This document shows positions 36,813 through 46,597 of a stretch of 64,000 nt of DNA, piece by piece; positions within the stretch are counted from its first letter, which is position 1, and every line of letters begins with the position of its first letter. A program made the position numbers and the translations under genes. The stretch is from Planctomycetota bacterium (GTDB lineage Bacteria > Planctomycetota > Planctomycetia > Planctomycetales > Planctomycetaceae). The DNA lies in assembly GCA_027618475.1 (NCBI GenBank), contig JAQCEJ010000001.1, positions 1-64,000 on the forward strand, read 5' to 3'. The notes under the pieces are model-generated. The model ran no database searches. It was given only the letters and a program-made list of their open reading frames with translations, and was not told the DNA's origin.

Positions 36813-37373
36813 TCAATCCCCGTGCTTCTGACGCAGGCGCGACGATGTTCTCAGCATCCATTGGATGCGTTCGAATTCGTTCAGCCAGTCTTGCACTACG
36901 GCAGCGGTGAGATGTTCGGAGTCGGGGATCAGGCCGGTCGGGCAGGTTGTTCCTTCAAGGCTTCCCGCCATGTTGCGGTATTTCGAGAGGGTGCGGTCAC
37001 CGGCCCAGCCGCAGGCAAGGTCGTCTTCGCTGAGGAATACTACCATCGGCACGCGAGCGCCACCGCAGATCGACAGCGATTTCGCGAATTCGGGATGCGC
37101 ATCGCGGTCGAGATAGCGGATGTGCAACCTCGGGGTCTGCGTCGCAAAATGTTCGAAAATTGGGCATTGATTCACACAATCGCCGCACCAGGCACCGGCG
37201 AGCACGAGTGCTTTCATGTCCCGCGTAAAGCTCTTGAGCAGTTGGATCTGGGCATCGGTCAGTGTGATCTGCTGGTGAAAATTTTCCCAGCGGCGACGAT
37301 GCTCATCGGTCCCGTATTGCTGCAAGAACTGCTGATACGGCAAACCGGCGGTGAATAACGCGGCGTAATTCAT
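36813..37373 (-). CDS. thioredoxin-fold protein (Thioredoxin_9 type)
   Basis: A 186-residue cytoplasmic protein with a thioredoxin fold. AGAWCGDCVNQCP (active-site Cys63 and Cys66, plus a further Cys) and the cis-Pro region GGARVPMVVFLSED mark the domain. The N-terminal helix YAALFTAGLPYQQFL and the RRRWE segment are typical of this stand-alone group. It probably serves as a thiol reductant or chaperone; the partner is not known. ATG 37373 gives the usual family start (MNYAALF); ATG 37394 is possible. Single gene on the minus strand, divergent from the MBL hydrolase. Confidence 0.85.
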   Translation of the reverse strand: MNYAALFTAGLPYQQFLQQYGTDEHRRRWENFHQQITLTDAQIQLLKSFTRDMKALVLAGAWCGDCVNQCPIFEHFATQTPRLHIRYLDRDAHPEFAKSLSICGGARVPMVVFLSEDDLACGWAGDRTLSKYRNMAGSLEGTTCPTGLIPDSEHLTAAVVQDWLNEFERIQWMLRTSSRLRQKHGD

Positions 37374-37590
37374 ATCGAATCTTTCTTCATTCATGTCGAG
37401 GCGCACGTGGAAAAGTGCCGCCGTGGGGGACTGCCATCGGCAAAATTCAATGTGTTTTTCTGTGCGTCGATTGTAGGGGATCTCGAGGAGCACAACCACC
37501 GAAGCCGCTTTAACAATTGTCCTATGCGGCAGCGGAATCTACAATGACAGCCGAAGTCACATCGCCCATCTCATCAGTGAAGGAATTCGC

Positions 37591-38379
37591 ATGTTGCCTC
37601 GACGAGAGGTTTTTCCGCACGTTATCGAAATGAACCATCAGGCCCGGCGTCGTTTGGGCTGCAGTGTCTATTTGATCTACGACGGACCGGAATGGATGCT
37701 GATCGACATCGGATATGAAGATACCGTTGCCGAAATTATCGACATGATTCGCCAGATGGATTTTCAGCTCACACACTGTAAATATCTGGTGGCGACACAT
37801 GCAGACGTCGATCACGTGCAGGGAATGAAACAAGCCCAGGAATTGCTTCCGAAAGCGGTGACGGTGGCGCATCCCGAGGCGGCCGAATTGATGAAATCCG
37901 CCGAGAGAATTATGACGTTTGCCGAAATTTCGGCACAGGGGATTTCAATCGATCTCCCCGCCATCGAAACAGGACTTACCATCAATGAAGGAGACACGCT
38001 GACCGTCGGCGATCTGACAATCGACGTCTGGAACACGCCGGGGCATACCTCCAGTCAGCTGGCGTTTCGCATGGGCGACTTGTTGTTTTCAGGAGACAAT
38101 GTCTTTCGCGACGGCTGTGTCGGAAACATCGATGCGCATCACGGGTCGGATATCGCCGACTTCATCGCATCGCTCGAACGAATTCGCGACAGCGACGTCA
38201 AATGGCTGCTTCCCAGTCATGGCCCCGTCTTCGCAAACGATCGCGCCTTCATGCAGAAAGTGATCGACCGATTGGAACAATACCAGCACATGGCCGACTT
38301 CGGCACATGTGCCGTCGACTGGCCGTTGCTCGACGAATGGGAAGACGAACTGGCAACAGGGCAGGGCCCCACCGAATGA
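37591..38379 (+). CDS. metallo-beta-lactamase-fold hydrolase
   Basis: A 262-residue protein of the MBL superfamily. After the first strands ([15 protein letters not shown]), the metal motif reads HADVDHVQG (His70-His75): the second position of the usual HxHxDH is Asp. [10 protein letters not shown] gives the next metal His, [11 protein letters not shown] the bridging Asp, and LLPSHGPVF the last His. The likely activity is hydrolysis of a thioester or phosphoester; the substrate is unknown. No signal peptide. The ATG has AAGGA eight bases upstream. It stands alone before a 355-base gap. Confidence 0.88.
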   Translation: MLPRREVFPHVIEMNHQARRRLGCSVYLIYDGPEWMLIDIGYEDTVAEIIDMIRQMDFQLTHCKYLVATHADVDHVQGMKQAQELLPKAVTVAHPEAAELMKSAERIMTFAEISAQGISIDLPAIETGLTINEGDTLTVGDLTIDVWNTPGHTSSQLAFRMGDLLFSGDNVFRDGCVGNIDAHHGSDIADFIASLERIRDSDVKWLLPSHGPVFANDRAFMQKVIDRLEQYQHMADFGTCAVDWPLLDEWEDELATGQGPTE

Positions 38380-38734
38380 CAGGGACAGAGCCCGTGTGCT
38401 CACTCTTTCCATAGTTCCCATTTTACCTGTCTGGCAGAAACTGGCATTCCTTTCGAGCTGATCTAAAGGGAAGGCCAAGTTGGAATTGACGAAATGTCGA
38501 TGTTTAACCAAAACGTGTCTCTGGATCTGATGTTCCGTCTTTGAGACAGCCGGTTTTTGCGGGCGTTTTTGTTCACTCCCCGCGACAGGCGTCTCTACGT
38601 GCGAGCCATAAGCTTTTTTTATTATCATTCGAGCCGGTGCTTTCGTTTAGAATCGACCTCGGCGTCGTGCGTCTTTCCCGGCAAAGGGTGAGTGACGTAA
38701 CGAATTCGATTTGAATCGAAACGACGACTCCTCG
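38380..38734. other. intergenic region, 355 bases
   Basis: No open frame, tRNA or strong terminator was recognised. It must contain the end of the MBL transcript and the promoter of the exporter gene. A T-run near 38611-38620 has no convincing stem before it. Confidence 0.5.
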
Positions 38735-41683
38735 ATGAGTCTTTGTATGACCAAATTCTACGAGAAAAAAGATTACTGGGGAAACAGCCTTGCCTTATGG
38801 GTACTGGTTGGCATGGTCTTCGTGCTTCCACTGGCTTGCTGGTCGTTGACGCACATCGATCTTGAAAACGACGTCCATAAGTGGCTCCCTCAAAACGACC
38901 CCTCGTCCAAGACGCTCAAATGGTACAGCCAGATCTTCGGTGACGATTCCAATATCCTGATGGCCTGGGATGGAAGTTCACTGCAGGATCCGCGCGTCCG
39001 TAAGCTCGCAACGCGGCTCAAAGGGGTGGTAGGAGAAGACGGCGTTCGGCGGTTCGGTTTGAATGAGGTCAAGGACGTCATCATCCCTCACGATGTCCTG
39101 GGCTTAATGGCGGAAAACAACGTCGCTCCTGAAGACGCTCTCCAGCGGTTGGAAGGAACGCTCATCGGCAGCGGCCTGATCAAAGTACGGCTGACCGAGG
39201 AAGGACGCTCGCGCAAAGAAAAAGTCATTCAGTTACTGACAGAGCAGGCGCGACAGCGGCTTCAGCTCGAGATCGAAATCGTCCCGGCGTTTACCGAATG
39301 GGAAGATACCTCTTTCTCCGACGAAGAGCTGGCACGACAGCAGGGAGAAACATCGCGCGAAGCGGCGGATGCGCACGAAGACATCAACTCAAAAAATGCG
39401 GTGGTGGCACAGGGTAATCCGACTGCGGGTGACGACGAGGCGAACGACGACGAAGCCGGCGATGACGAGTCGGCTGCCGACAATGAGCCGGTCGAGATCC
39501 CTGCGTTGACGATTCCCACGCACGATTTTCAAATTCGCTGGACAGGTATTCGTTCCGGGACTCCGGAAGTTGACAGTTTCAAGACGCTGGCAACAGGACT
39601 GCGACTCGACAGAAATCCGAATCAAAAAAGCGATCTGGCCCTGATTGACGGCTGCTTCTTCGCTCCTGGTTCTCCGGTGGCGGTCATCATTACTCTTTCG
39701 GAAGCAGGAAATGCCGAGTCGTCGATCGCGATAAAAAAGATTCTCACCATTGCCCAGGAAATCGGTATTCCCGCCGATGACATTCATATCGGCGGACGAC
39801 CGGTCACGACCGCCACACTGAACGGGGCAGTGAAAACCGTATCGTGGAATCCGGCGGAGAAGTGGTGGAATCTTCCCGCCCGATCGGGGCTGCTGACCGC
39901 GATTCTGGTCTCTGCATTTCTCGCGTTTGGAACACTGAAGAACGCCCGTCTGGCAACTTACGTGCTTGTGGTTTCGATTTACGCAACCGTGTTGGCGGTT
40001 TCCTTCGTCCCCGCGACCGGCGGCAGCATGAACATGGTGCTGGTCGTTATGCCGATTCTGCTGCTGGTGATCACCCTCTCGGGTTCGATTCATCTTGTTA
40101 ATTATTGGCAGCATGCGGCTCAAAAAGACATCACCACTGCGGTGGGAGAAGCGGTTCGGGTGGCACGGTTGCCGGTCATTCTGGCAAGCGTTACGACGGC
40201 CATCGGGCTGGTTTCGCTGTCGACAAGTTCGCTGGTTCCGGTTCGAGATTTCGGTATCTATTCGGCGGTTGGCTGCATTATTTCGCTGGTCGTGATTTTA
40301 TACGGATTACCTTCCGTTCTGCTCTATTGGCCCGCCAAAGTGCATGTTGAGCAGGATCTGAGACGGAGCGGCTGGCGTTTGGTCGGACAGATGATTCTCA
40401 AATACCGTTGGGGAGCGTTTGTCATCTGCGGTGCCGGCTTCCTGTCGGGAATCTATTCGTTGCAGTGGTTTCGCACCGAGACGAAGGTCATTCGTTATTT
40501 TGCCGATCACACGCGCATCGTAAAAGATTACTGGTTTCTCGAAGAGAATCTTGCGGGGATTACCCCCCTCGATATCGTGATTCGCTTCGACAAAGAAATA
40601 CAGGATAAGACGACCATTCTGGAACGAATGGAAATCGTACGGAAAGCCGAACGGCAAGTCGGATCGCATCCCGAGATCAGCGGGACGCTTTCTCTGGCCG
40701 ACTTCCGGCCGATCGCAGAAATTCCTCCTTCGGACGCCTCGTTTATCAAGCAGGCCCAATATCGCAAGCGGGCTCAGATCACCGAGACCAGAATTAAAGT
40801 GTCGGTCGCCAAACAAGGTAATACGTTTTACGCCGTCTCCGACAGCACCGTCGATCTGAATAAGGACGGTTCGCCCGACCTCGTTACCGCCGGCGATGAA
40901 TTGTGGCGTATCACGGCTCAGTCGTCGGTCATGTCAGATGCCAATTACGGCGATCTGACGTCTGAAGTCGACGAAAATGTCCAGTCGGTTTTGAAATATT
41001 ATCCGGGCTCGCATCACATCATCACGGGGACGGTTCCGTTATTTCTCCGTACGCAGCAGGCGGTTCTCGAAAGTCTGATCGTGAGCTTCGGCCTGGCGTT
41101 TGCGGTGATCGCCGTCATTATGATGGTCTTCCTGAAAAACCCGATCTCAGGATTGATCGCGATGTTCCCCAATCTGCTTCCCGTGGCGACGGTTTTCGGT
41201 TTGATTTCGTTCCTTGGAATCGCTGTCGACACCGGGACGATGATCACGGCGTCGGTTGCGCTCGGTATTGCGGTCGACGGCACACTTCACCTGCTCAGCT
41301 GGTTCCGCGACGGTGTCATGAAGGGTATGAGCCGCCGGGAAGCGATCGTCGAAGGGGTCGCCCACTGTGCACCGGCGATGTGTCAGACGAGTCTGATAAT
41401 TGCACTGGGGCTGTTTGTGCTCTTTCCGTCCGATCTGTTGCTCATCAGCCGTTTCGCGTGGGTGACGTCGGCGTTAGTGGCCGGGGCGCTGGTTGCCGAC
41501 CTGATATTGCTTCCCTCACTGCTGGCCGGTCGCCTGGGCATGATGATCGAAAAAGACATCTGCGGCGTCCCCGAAACGGTTCCCTTAACGTCGGCGGTCG
41601 GTAAGTCTGCTTCGACCCGCAAAGCGATGCAACCTCATGCGACGAAATTGTCGTCCCGCTCGTCCAAGAGTAAAATGGGATAG
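38735..41683 (+). CDS. MMPL/RND-superfamily transporter
   Basis: A 982-residue inner-membrane exporter. The first membrane helix (about 20-40) is followed by a large periplasmic domain that contains a very acidic stretch (DDEANDDEAGDDES, near 235-250). A first bundle of about five or six helices (about 380-560) is followed by a second periplasmic domain with a calcium-style DLNKDGSPDL and a second bundle (about 770-940). The layout is that of hydrophobe or lipid exporters (HAE2/HpnN/MMPL). The cargo is unknown. ATG 38735 or 38747; no ribosome binding site decides. Transcribed with a 131-base gap before the GroES-like gene, perhaps independently. Confidence 0.9.
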   Translation: MSLCMTKFYEKKDYWGNSLALWVLVGMVFVLPLACWSLTHIDLENDVHKWLPQNDPSSKTLKWYSQIFGDDSNILMAWDGSSLQDPRVRKLATRLKGVVGEDGVRRFGLNEVKDVIIPHDVLGLMAENNVAPEDALQRLEGTLIGSGLIKVRLTEEGRSRKEKVIQLLTEQARQRLQLEIEIVPAFTEWEDTSFSDEELARQQGETSREAADAHEDINSKNAVVAQGNPTAGDDEANDDEAGDDESAADNEPVEIPALTIPTHDFQIRWTGIRSGTPEVDSFKTLATGLRLDRNPNQKSDLALIDGCFFAPGSPVAVIITLSEAGNAESSIAIKKILTIAQEIGIPADDIHIGGRPVTTATLNGAVKTVSWNPAEKWWNLPARSGLLTAILVSAFLAFGTLKNARLATYVLVVSIYATVLAVSFVPATGGSMNMVLVVMPILLLVITLSGSIHLVNYWQHAAQKDITTAVGEAVRVARLPVILASVTTAIGLVSLSTSSLVPVRDFGIYSAVGCIISLVVILYGLPSVLLYWPAKVHVEQDLRRSGWRLVGQMILKYRWGAFVICGAGFLSGIYSLQWFRTETKVIRYFADHTRIVKDYWFLEENLAGITPLDIVIRFDKEIQDKTTILERMEIVRKAERQVGSHPEISGTLSLADFRPIAEIPPSDASFIKQAQYRKRAQITETRIKVSVAKQGNTFYAVSDSTVDLNKDGSPDLVTAGDELWRITAQSSVMSDANYGDLTSEVDENVQSVLKYYPGSHHIITGTVPLFLRTQQAVLESLIVSFGLAFAVIAVIMMVFLKNPISGLIAMFPNLLPVATVFGLISFLGIAVDTGTMITASVALGIAVDGTLHLLSWFRDGVMKGMSRREAIVEGVAHCAPAMCQTSLIIALGLFVLFPSDLLLISRFAWVTSALVAGALVADLILLPSLLAGRLGMMIEKDICGVPETVPLTSAVGKSASTRKAMQPHATKLSSRSSKSKMG

Positions 41684-41814
41684 GACGTCATCGTTGCGAG
41701 CGATGAGTGTAAGCATTCGAAGGTCGAAATACGGCCTGCCATGTGCTAACGTTGCCGGTTTTCAGGCGTTCGAACGGGCTTTCAATTATTAGAACACAGA
41801 GGGAGATTCGTCTT

Positions 41815-42168
41815 GTGACCGATTACGTGGAACCGTTGGGAATGCGCGTGCTCATTCGAAAGGACGAGAGTCGTCAGAAAACGCGCGGGGGAATCGTGTT
41901 GCCCGATCAGGCGGAAATTCCGACAATCACCGGTCGCATCGTGGAAATCAGCGCCCAGGTAAGACGGAACGAAGATTTCCCGATTCGCAAGTACGATAAA
42001 GTGCTGTTCCACCCGAAGAATACGATTCCCGTCGATTTTGAGCCGGATAACGTGCTGTTTGTGGTTCCCGTCGAAGATATCGTCGCGGTCTTTCGCCGGA
42101 GCGAGAAAGCCCGCCCCGCCGGCCAACCGGCCGATGAAGGGGATGAGACGTTGAGCGACGAAGAATAA
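41815..42168 (+). CDS. GroES-like co-chaperonin
   Basis: A 117-residue protein with the Cpn10 fold: VEPLGMRVLIRKDES, RGGIVLPDQAE (mobile-loop region), GRIVEISAQV and YDKVLFHP correspond to GroES strands. The mobile loop and roof region are shorter and diverged from classical GroES, and a charged tail of about 20 residues (AGQPADEGDETLSDEE) follows. No groEL is adjacent, so it may be an extra or specialised copy, as planctomycetes often have several (family knowledge). The GTG at 41815 has GGGAG about ten bases upstream; longer in-frame versions lack one. Confidence 0.8.
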   Translation: MTDYVEPLGMRVLIRKDESRQKTRGGIVLPDQAEIPTITGRIVEISAQVRRNEDFPIRKYDKVLFHPKNTIPVDFEPDNVLFVVPVEDIVAVFRRSEKARPAGQPADEGDETLSDEE

Positions 42169-42194
42169 GGCTTGCCTCCCGAGTCAAACCGATC

Positions 42195-43208
42195 TCACAA
42201 CCTCACAAACTTGCGCAGCGATGGGGTATCGGCCGGGATGATTCCTTTATACCCACCGGCAGACATCGTGACTTCTGCGACGTAAATGTCGCCCCAGGGG
42301 TCGGTCCAGATGTCGTGCGGGGCGTAGAAGTCGTCCGGCGCCTGTGGGTCTTTACCGCCGCCGAATCGCGACAAGAGTTTTCCGTCAAGATCGAAAACGC
42401 TCACGCGCCCTCCGGTGGCTTCGGTGTCCGCCAGAGTCCCCGGCCACATGCCAGCGGTGTACCCGACTTCGGCCACGAAGGCGATATCGTGCTTGTCGAT
42501 AAAAATCTGACAAGGCCGCGCGATTTCGGTCCATTCGCGTACGAATTTGCCGTCGGGCGTAAAAATCTGAATGCGGCTGTTCTCGCGATCGGCGACGTAA
42601 ACCAGTCCCTCGCGATCGATGGCGATGCCGTGCGGCAGATGAAACTCTCCCGGTCCTGCTCCCGGTTCTCCCCAGGAAAACTCCAGCTTGCCATCGGGCG
42701 AAAATTTATGAATTCGCGCGTTGCCGTAGCCGTCGGCGATGTACATCTCACCTGTCGCCGAGAGCGCCAGGTTGCACGGATGATTAAACGGCCCGGCGGG
42801 TCGCTGAATCGTGCGATAATCGAAGCCGACGGCACCCGTCTCCGAAGGTTTTCCGGTACCGAGTGTCATCAGCACTTCCCCTTCGGCAGTACATTTAGTG
42901 ACGGTGTGCCCCATATCGTCAGTGAGGTACAACAGATCGTCGGGACCGATCGTAATGCCATGCGGCCGCGTGAAGCTCCCTTCGCCCCACGCCCGCAACA
43001 ATTGTCCGTTGCGATCGAAAACAATCACGGGATGTTCGCCCCGATTGAAAACGAAGACGTTGCCGTTGGAATCGGCGGCGACCGACGTCGCTTCGACAAA
43101 ACTCCATCCGGCGGGTAATTCACCCCATCCCGCCGCGGCGACGTATCGATAATCGCCTTGCCCGACCTGTCGAAGTGGATTTCGTGACGTTGAGTTTTCA
43201 GCCGGCAT
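42195..43208 (-). CDS. NHL-repeat beta-propeller protein
   Basis: A 337-residue six-bladed propeller. Repeats of the form HPVIVFDRNGQLLRAWGEG, KFSPDGKLEFSWGEPGAGP and IFTPDGKFVREWTE, interleaved with PHGIAIDREGLVYVADREN, are NHL repeats. Members include peptidyl-alpha-hydroxyglycine lyase-like enzymes and binding scaffolds; the HGIxID and DxxN pattern does not settle which. No obvious signal peptide is present (the N-terminus is MPAENSTSRNPL). ATG with AAGGAAC upstream. It converges on the GroES-like gene and follows the prenyltransferase-repeat gene on the same strand by 100 bases. Confidence 0.88.
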   Translation of the reverse strand: MPAENSTSRNPLRQVGQGDYRYVAAAGWGELPAGWSFVEATSVAADSNGNVFVFNRGEHPVIVFDRNGQLLRAWGEGSFTRPHGITIGPDDLLYLTDDMGHTVTKCTAEGEVLMTLGTGKPSETGAVGFDYRTIQRPAGPFNHPCNLALSATGEMYIADGYGNARIHKFSPDGKLEFSWGEPGAGPGEFHLPHGIAIDREGLVYVADRENSRIQIFTPDGKFVREWTEIARPCQIFIDKHDIAFVAEVGYTAGMWPGTLADTEATGGRVSVFDLDGKLLSRFGGGKDPQAPDDFYAPHDIWTDPWGDIYVAEVTMSAGGYKGIIPADTPSLRKFVRL

Positions 43209-43309
43209 CTCTGTTCCTTTTTAGAAGCGGTTTCTTAACCCTCTGGGCAGCGAGTGACCAGGACGGTCTGGTCGTTTCCATCGTTGCCAATCGGATTATG
43301 AAACCAACT

Positions 43310-44875
43310 CTATTCGTTTTCTTCGTAAATTGCGGCGTGGCGTAACGGAGTTTCGAGAATCAAAAGGCACATTGCCGTTACGTACAACCGGCCCGCTTTG
43401 TCGCCGTATTCCCACGGAGAACCTTTAGGCCGCGTCGGATGCCAGCTCCCCAGAATGTCTTTTCCTTTGGCGCGACCGCCGGCGGTGCTCTGATTGTCGG
43501 CGATGACTCGTTTTACGCTTGCGAACCACGACGTCCAGGTGTCGCCTCCCAGATTATGCAATAATTGAGAGGTATAATACCATTGATAGACGTTTCTTTC
43601 TCCCTCCGACCAGTTCGGCTCGAACATCGGATCGACCAGATACTGAATACCTTCCTTCATCGCGGGATGATCTTTCTCCCAACCGAGCCATTGTCGGCAG
43701 AGCAATCCTTCGGCGGTCATCGCCGGTGAGACATTTTCGAGTGGGTCGATCTGCATGTACTTGTAACGAAAACCGCCATCCTCTTGAACCGAGTCGAGAA
43801 AACGGGATGCCTGCTCGAACGCTGTGGAAGGAACATCGAGTTCAGCGGCTCGGGCGGTGTTGAGCGCCATCAGTGCCCAGCCGGTGACCGAAAGATCACC
43901 GGTCGTCAATCCCGACTGCGGTTGATACTTCCATCCTCCATCGTTGAGATACTGAGAGTCGAGCAAGAATTGAACGGCCCGTTGTGCGGGGTCGCGGAGG
44001 TTCTCATCGCCGGTGAGTGCAAAGGCTTCACATAACGCGATAGTCGCTTGCGCATGAGCGTAATAGGCGGTTTGCCGGCCGAGTTCGTCCCAGTCGTGCA
44101 AATCGCCGTTCGTTTTTTGAGTGCGCACCAGCCAGTCGATTCCCCGTTTGATCTTGTCCTGATATTTCCCGTCGAGGTGCGTTTCGCCGACGCCGAGAAA
44201 CACCAGCAGTGCCAGTGCCGTCGCTCCGGTATCGGTCTTCAGACTGGGGGAGGCAGCGTCGGGATAGTTTGCCAAACCGCGCGACTTATTGCCGACGTCG
44301 AGTTGCCAGCTTCCATCGTCCCGCTGTTGACGTCCCATCCAGGCCAACCCCAACACGAGCGATTTCGTCGCCTCGTCTCCCCCGGCACCGGCAGTGAGGT
44401 CAATCCGCTGGCGGCGATGCGCAAACATCTGTTTGGACGCCGCCGGTTTCACCGTGCGGGCGTCACCCGGTTCTGGCGCTGCTTGAACCATTGGCTTTTC
44501 CATCGGTTTCGTCGGAAGAGGCGTCGAAAACGTGCCGGCAGGAATCGCCGCGATCTTCACCGGCGTCATTGCCCGCGATTTGGACTTCATGGCGGAGGGG
44601 GAGAGCCAATTGATGACGATCTCATCGAGAATTTCGCGTTCGCGCAGTTGATGCACCAGTGTCGCCAGAATCACCAGTACGCAGAGATGCAGGCCCAGAC
44701 TGATGCCAACTCCTCCCAGACTGGTCGTCGTCTGACGTTGGAGTTCCTGAAGAAACGTCAGCGGTCGCAACTCGGCTTCGTCGGCGGAAACCCGAATCCG
44801 GATCGAATTCGTAGCCGCTCGCCGACGTCTCGGCTGCGGCGATTTCGGTGCCGGTGTAGGGGGATGAGAGGACAT
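43310..44875 (-). CDS. membrane-anchored prenyltransferase/squalene-oxidase-repeat protein
   Basis: A 521-residue protein. A basic, Pro-rich N-terminus precedes one membrane helix (SLGLHLCVLVILATLV, about 58-75), then a Pro/Lys linker, then an alpha/alpha-barrel (about 155-510) with repeats such as LAWMGRQQRDDGSWQLD, IDWLVRTQKTNGDLHDW, LNDGGWKYQPQSG and VQEDGGFRYKY. These are the QW-like repeats of terpene cyclases and complement-like proteins. The catalytic DxDD motif of squalene-hopene cyclases was not seen, so an enzyme activity is doubtful; such proteins are common and uncharacterised in planctomycetes. ATG at 44875. Confidence 0.85.
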   Translation of the reverse strand: MSSHPPTPAPKSPQPRRRRAATNSIRIRVSADEAELRPLTFLQELQRQTTTSLGGVGISLGLHLCVLVILATLVHQLREREILDEIVINWLSPSAMKSKSRAMTPVKIAAIPAGTFSTPLPTKPMEKPMVQAAPEPGDARTVKPAASKQMFAHRRQRIDLTAGAGGDEATKSLVLGLAWMGRQQRDDGSWQLDVGNKSRGLANYPDAASPSLKTDTGATALALLVFLGVGETHLDGKYQDKIKRGIDWLVRTQKTNGDLHDWDELGRQTAYYAHAQATIALCEAFALTGDENLRDPAQRAVQFLLDSQYLNDGGWKYQPQSGLTTGDLSVTGWALMALNTARAAELDVPSTAFEQASRFLDSVQEDGGFRYKYMQIDPLENVSPAMTAEGLLCRQWLGWEKDHPAMKEGIQYLVDPMFEPNWSEGERNVYQWYYTSQLLHNLGGDTWTSWFASVKRVIADNQSTAGGRAKGKDILGSWHPTRPKGSPWEYGDKAGRLYVTAMCLLILETPLRHAAIYEENE

Positions 44876-45303
44876 ACCGGCGTGCTCCAGCCAAAACTGC
44901 CCGCGCGCGAGATGTTTGTTGCGTTAAGTTGCCGAACCGATGCTGCGACACGATGTCGAAACCAGCTTGATCGGTGATCAAGTTTAAGCACGGACGAGGC
45001 GAAATTGAAAGTCGCGTCGCGTACAACTTGGCGGACAAATATCTTAAAACGATACAAATGATTAGATATTGTCGGCGGTCGCCCGACGAATTTCATCATT
45101 TTTTGATTTCGATTTGCGTCCCCTTCCAGAAATTGCTAAACTTGTCGGTCCGACGGTGCGATAATCCTGATTTATTGCCTTGATATACCGGGCGATAAAT
45201 TCGGCACAACAATACAGCGTCTGACACCGTTTCCTGCCGGTTTGGCCGGCGTAGGGAGACGATGCCGGGGTGGATCAAGACACATTGAGAAAGGACGGCT
45301 TGA
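44876..45303. other. divergent intergenic region, 428 bases
   Basis: This lies between the prenyltransferase-repeat gene and rpsU. It contains the candidate rpsU promoter at 45114-45142. The rest shows no open frame with a start signal and no clear structure. Confidence 0.5.
45114..45142 (+). promoter_or_regulatory. candidate sigma-70 promoter of rpsU
   Basis: TTGCGT (45114-45119), a 17-base spacer, TAAACT (45137-45142), about 160 bases upstream of the rpsU start. It is a sequence match only. Confidence 0.35.
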
Positions 45304-45501
45304 GTGGTTAAGTTGCGTTTGCGGGAACACGAATCGATTCAAGATGCAGTCAAACGGTTTCGTAAGCTGGTCGAACACGCCGGTATCAAAAAAGAAATGC
45401 GACGCCGGGAATATTATGAAAAGCCAAGCGATCTGAATCGTCGCAACCGCCGTCGTGCAGAACGTCGCAGCCGCATGGCCCGATTGAATCCGCAGACGTA
45501 G
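45304..45501 (+). CDS. rpsU: 30S ribosomal protein S21
   Basis: A 65-residue basic protein of the small ribosomal subunit, involved in mRNA binding at initiation. [18 protein letters not shown], the [13 protein letters not shown] stretch and the Arg-rich [13 protein letters not shown] tail are typical of bS21. It starts at GTG 45304 with AAAGGA about ten bases upstream, and the reading fits the family N-terminus. Single gene with a strong terminator 32 bases after the stop. Confidence 0.96.
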   Translation: MVKLRLREHESIQDAVKRFRKLVEHAGIKKEMRRREYYEKPSDLNRRNRRRAERRSRMARLNPQT

Positions 45502-45532
45502 TTGTCTTTCCACGATGTCTTCGACTTAAGAT

Positions 45533-45560
45533 ACGCACCGCTTCGACGGTGCGTTTTTTT
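45533..45560 (+). terminator. rho-independent terminator of rpsU
   Basis: An 8-bp stem ACGCACCG/CGGTGCGT (45533-45540 and 45547-45554), a 6-base CTTCGA loop, then a run of T to 45560. Confidence 0.9.
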
Positions 45561-45593
45561 ATGTCTGTCGAACGTCGGTATGCTGAAGCAAAA

Positions 45594-46445
45594 TCAATAG
45601 GAGTAAAAACCGTGCCCCGATTTGCGGCCGAGGCGTCCGGCATTGACCATTCTTACCAGCAGCGTGCAGGGGCGGAATTTCGGATCCCCCGTCTCGCGAA
45701 ACAACACCTGCAAAATCGACAGGCAGATGTCCAGTCCGATGAAGTCGGCCAGTTCCAGCGGACCCATCGGATGATTGCAGCCGAGTTTCATCAACGCATC
45801 GATCGTCTCGGCGTCGGCGACACCCTCTTGCAGCGTGAAAAACGCCTCGTTCAGCAACGGCATCAAAATGCGATTGACGGCGAAGCCGGGGCTGTCGTTT
45901 ACGCCGAACGCCCGTTTGCCCATCCGCTCGGCGAGCGTTTTCGTTGTTGCCATCGTGTCGTCTGAAGTCTGCAACCCGCGCACGATTTCGACCGGTGCCA
46001 TCACGGGAACGGGATTAAAGAAGTGCATTCCTACCACTTGGCCGGGACGTTGAGTCGCTCCGGCGATCAGCGTGAGGGAGACGCTCGACGTATTACTCGA
46101 AAGAATCGTCTCGGGACGACAGAGTTCGTCCAGACGGCGAAAGAGATCGAGCTTGAGTTCTGTCCGTTCGGAAATCGCTTCGATCACGAAGTCGGCGGCA
46201 GGTGCCGCTGCATCAAGATCACCCGACCAGAGGATGCGATCGAGAATCGATTCAGCGGAGGCGTCTTTGATCTTGCCCCGCTCGATCCCCTTGTGAATTG
46301 AGCGAGTAATGCGCTCTTGCGCGTTGCGACGTTGAGTCTCTTGCACTTCGACAGCAGTCACAGCGATACCGTGTACGGCGGCAACTTCGATAATGCCCGC
46401 TCCCATCGTGCCGGTGCCGATGACGAGCAGATTCTGGATATCCAT
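45594..46445 (-). CDS. 3-hydroxyacyl-CoA (3-hydroxybutyryl-CoA) dehydrogenase
   Basis: A 283-residue NAD-dependent enzyme that interconverts 3-hydroxyacyl-CoA and 3-oxoacyl-CoA in fatty-acid or butyrate metabolism. The Rossmann motif VIGTGTMGAGI is at the N-terminus; ILSSNTSSVSLT (catalytic Ser), GMHFFNPVPVM (catalytic His and its context), VNDSPGFAVNRIL and CNHPMGPLELADFIGLD are all classical. The length matches the single-domain bacterial Hbd type. ATG 46445. It converges on rpsU and is followed by no related beta-oxidation genes in view. Confidence 0.93.
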   Translation of the reverse strand: MDIQNLLVIGTGTMGAGIIEVAAVHGIAVTAVEVQETQRRNAQERITRSIHKGIERGKIKDASAESILDRILWSGDLDAAAPAADFVIEAISERTELKLDLFRRLDELCRPETILSSNTSSVSLTLIAGATQRPGQVVGMHFFNPVPVMAPVEIVRGLQTSDDTMATTKTLAERMGKRAFGVNDSPGFAVNRILMPLLNEAFFTLQEGVADAETIDALMKLGCNHPMGPLELADFIGLDICLSILQVLFRETGDPKFRPCTLLVRMVNAGRLGRKSGHGFYSY

Positions 46446-46597
46446 GAACGGCCTCTTCTCCTGGTGCCCGATGAATGAACTGGTTGAGTTCCAGTGTATC
46501 GACGGGGGGAGTCCAGGGTCCAGAGACGAGCGTCAGAAGGCTCAAGCCGTTTGGCCGCCATGCGCAGGTTTTGCGGAGCGGAGTATCTCAAGTTCGC

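Noticed and set aside
42315-43118. 267-codon open frame on the plus strand
   Set aside because: It is antisense to the NHL propeller gene, which has clear repeats and a ribosome binding site.
44048-44977. 309-codon open frame on the plus strand
   Set aside because: It is antisense to the prenyltransferase-repeat gene; Arg- and Gly-rich composition without motif.
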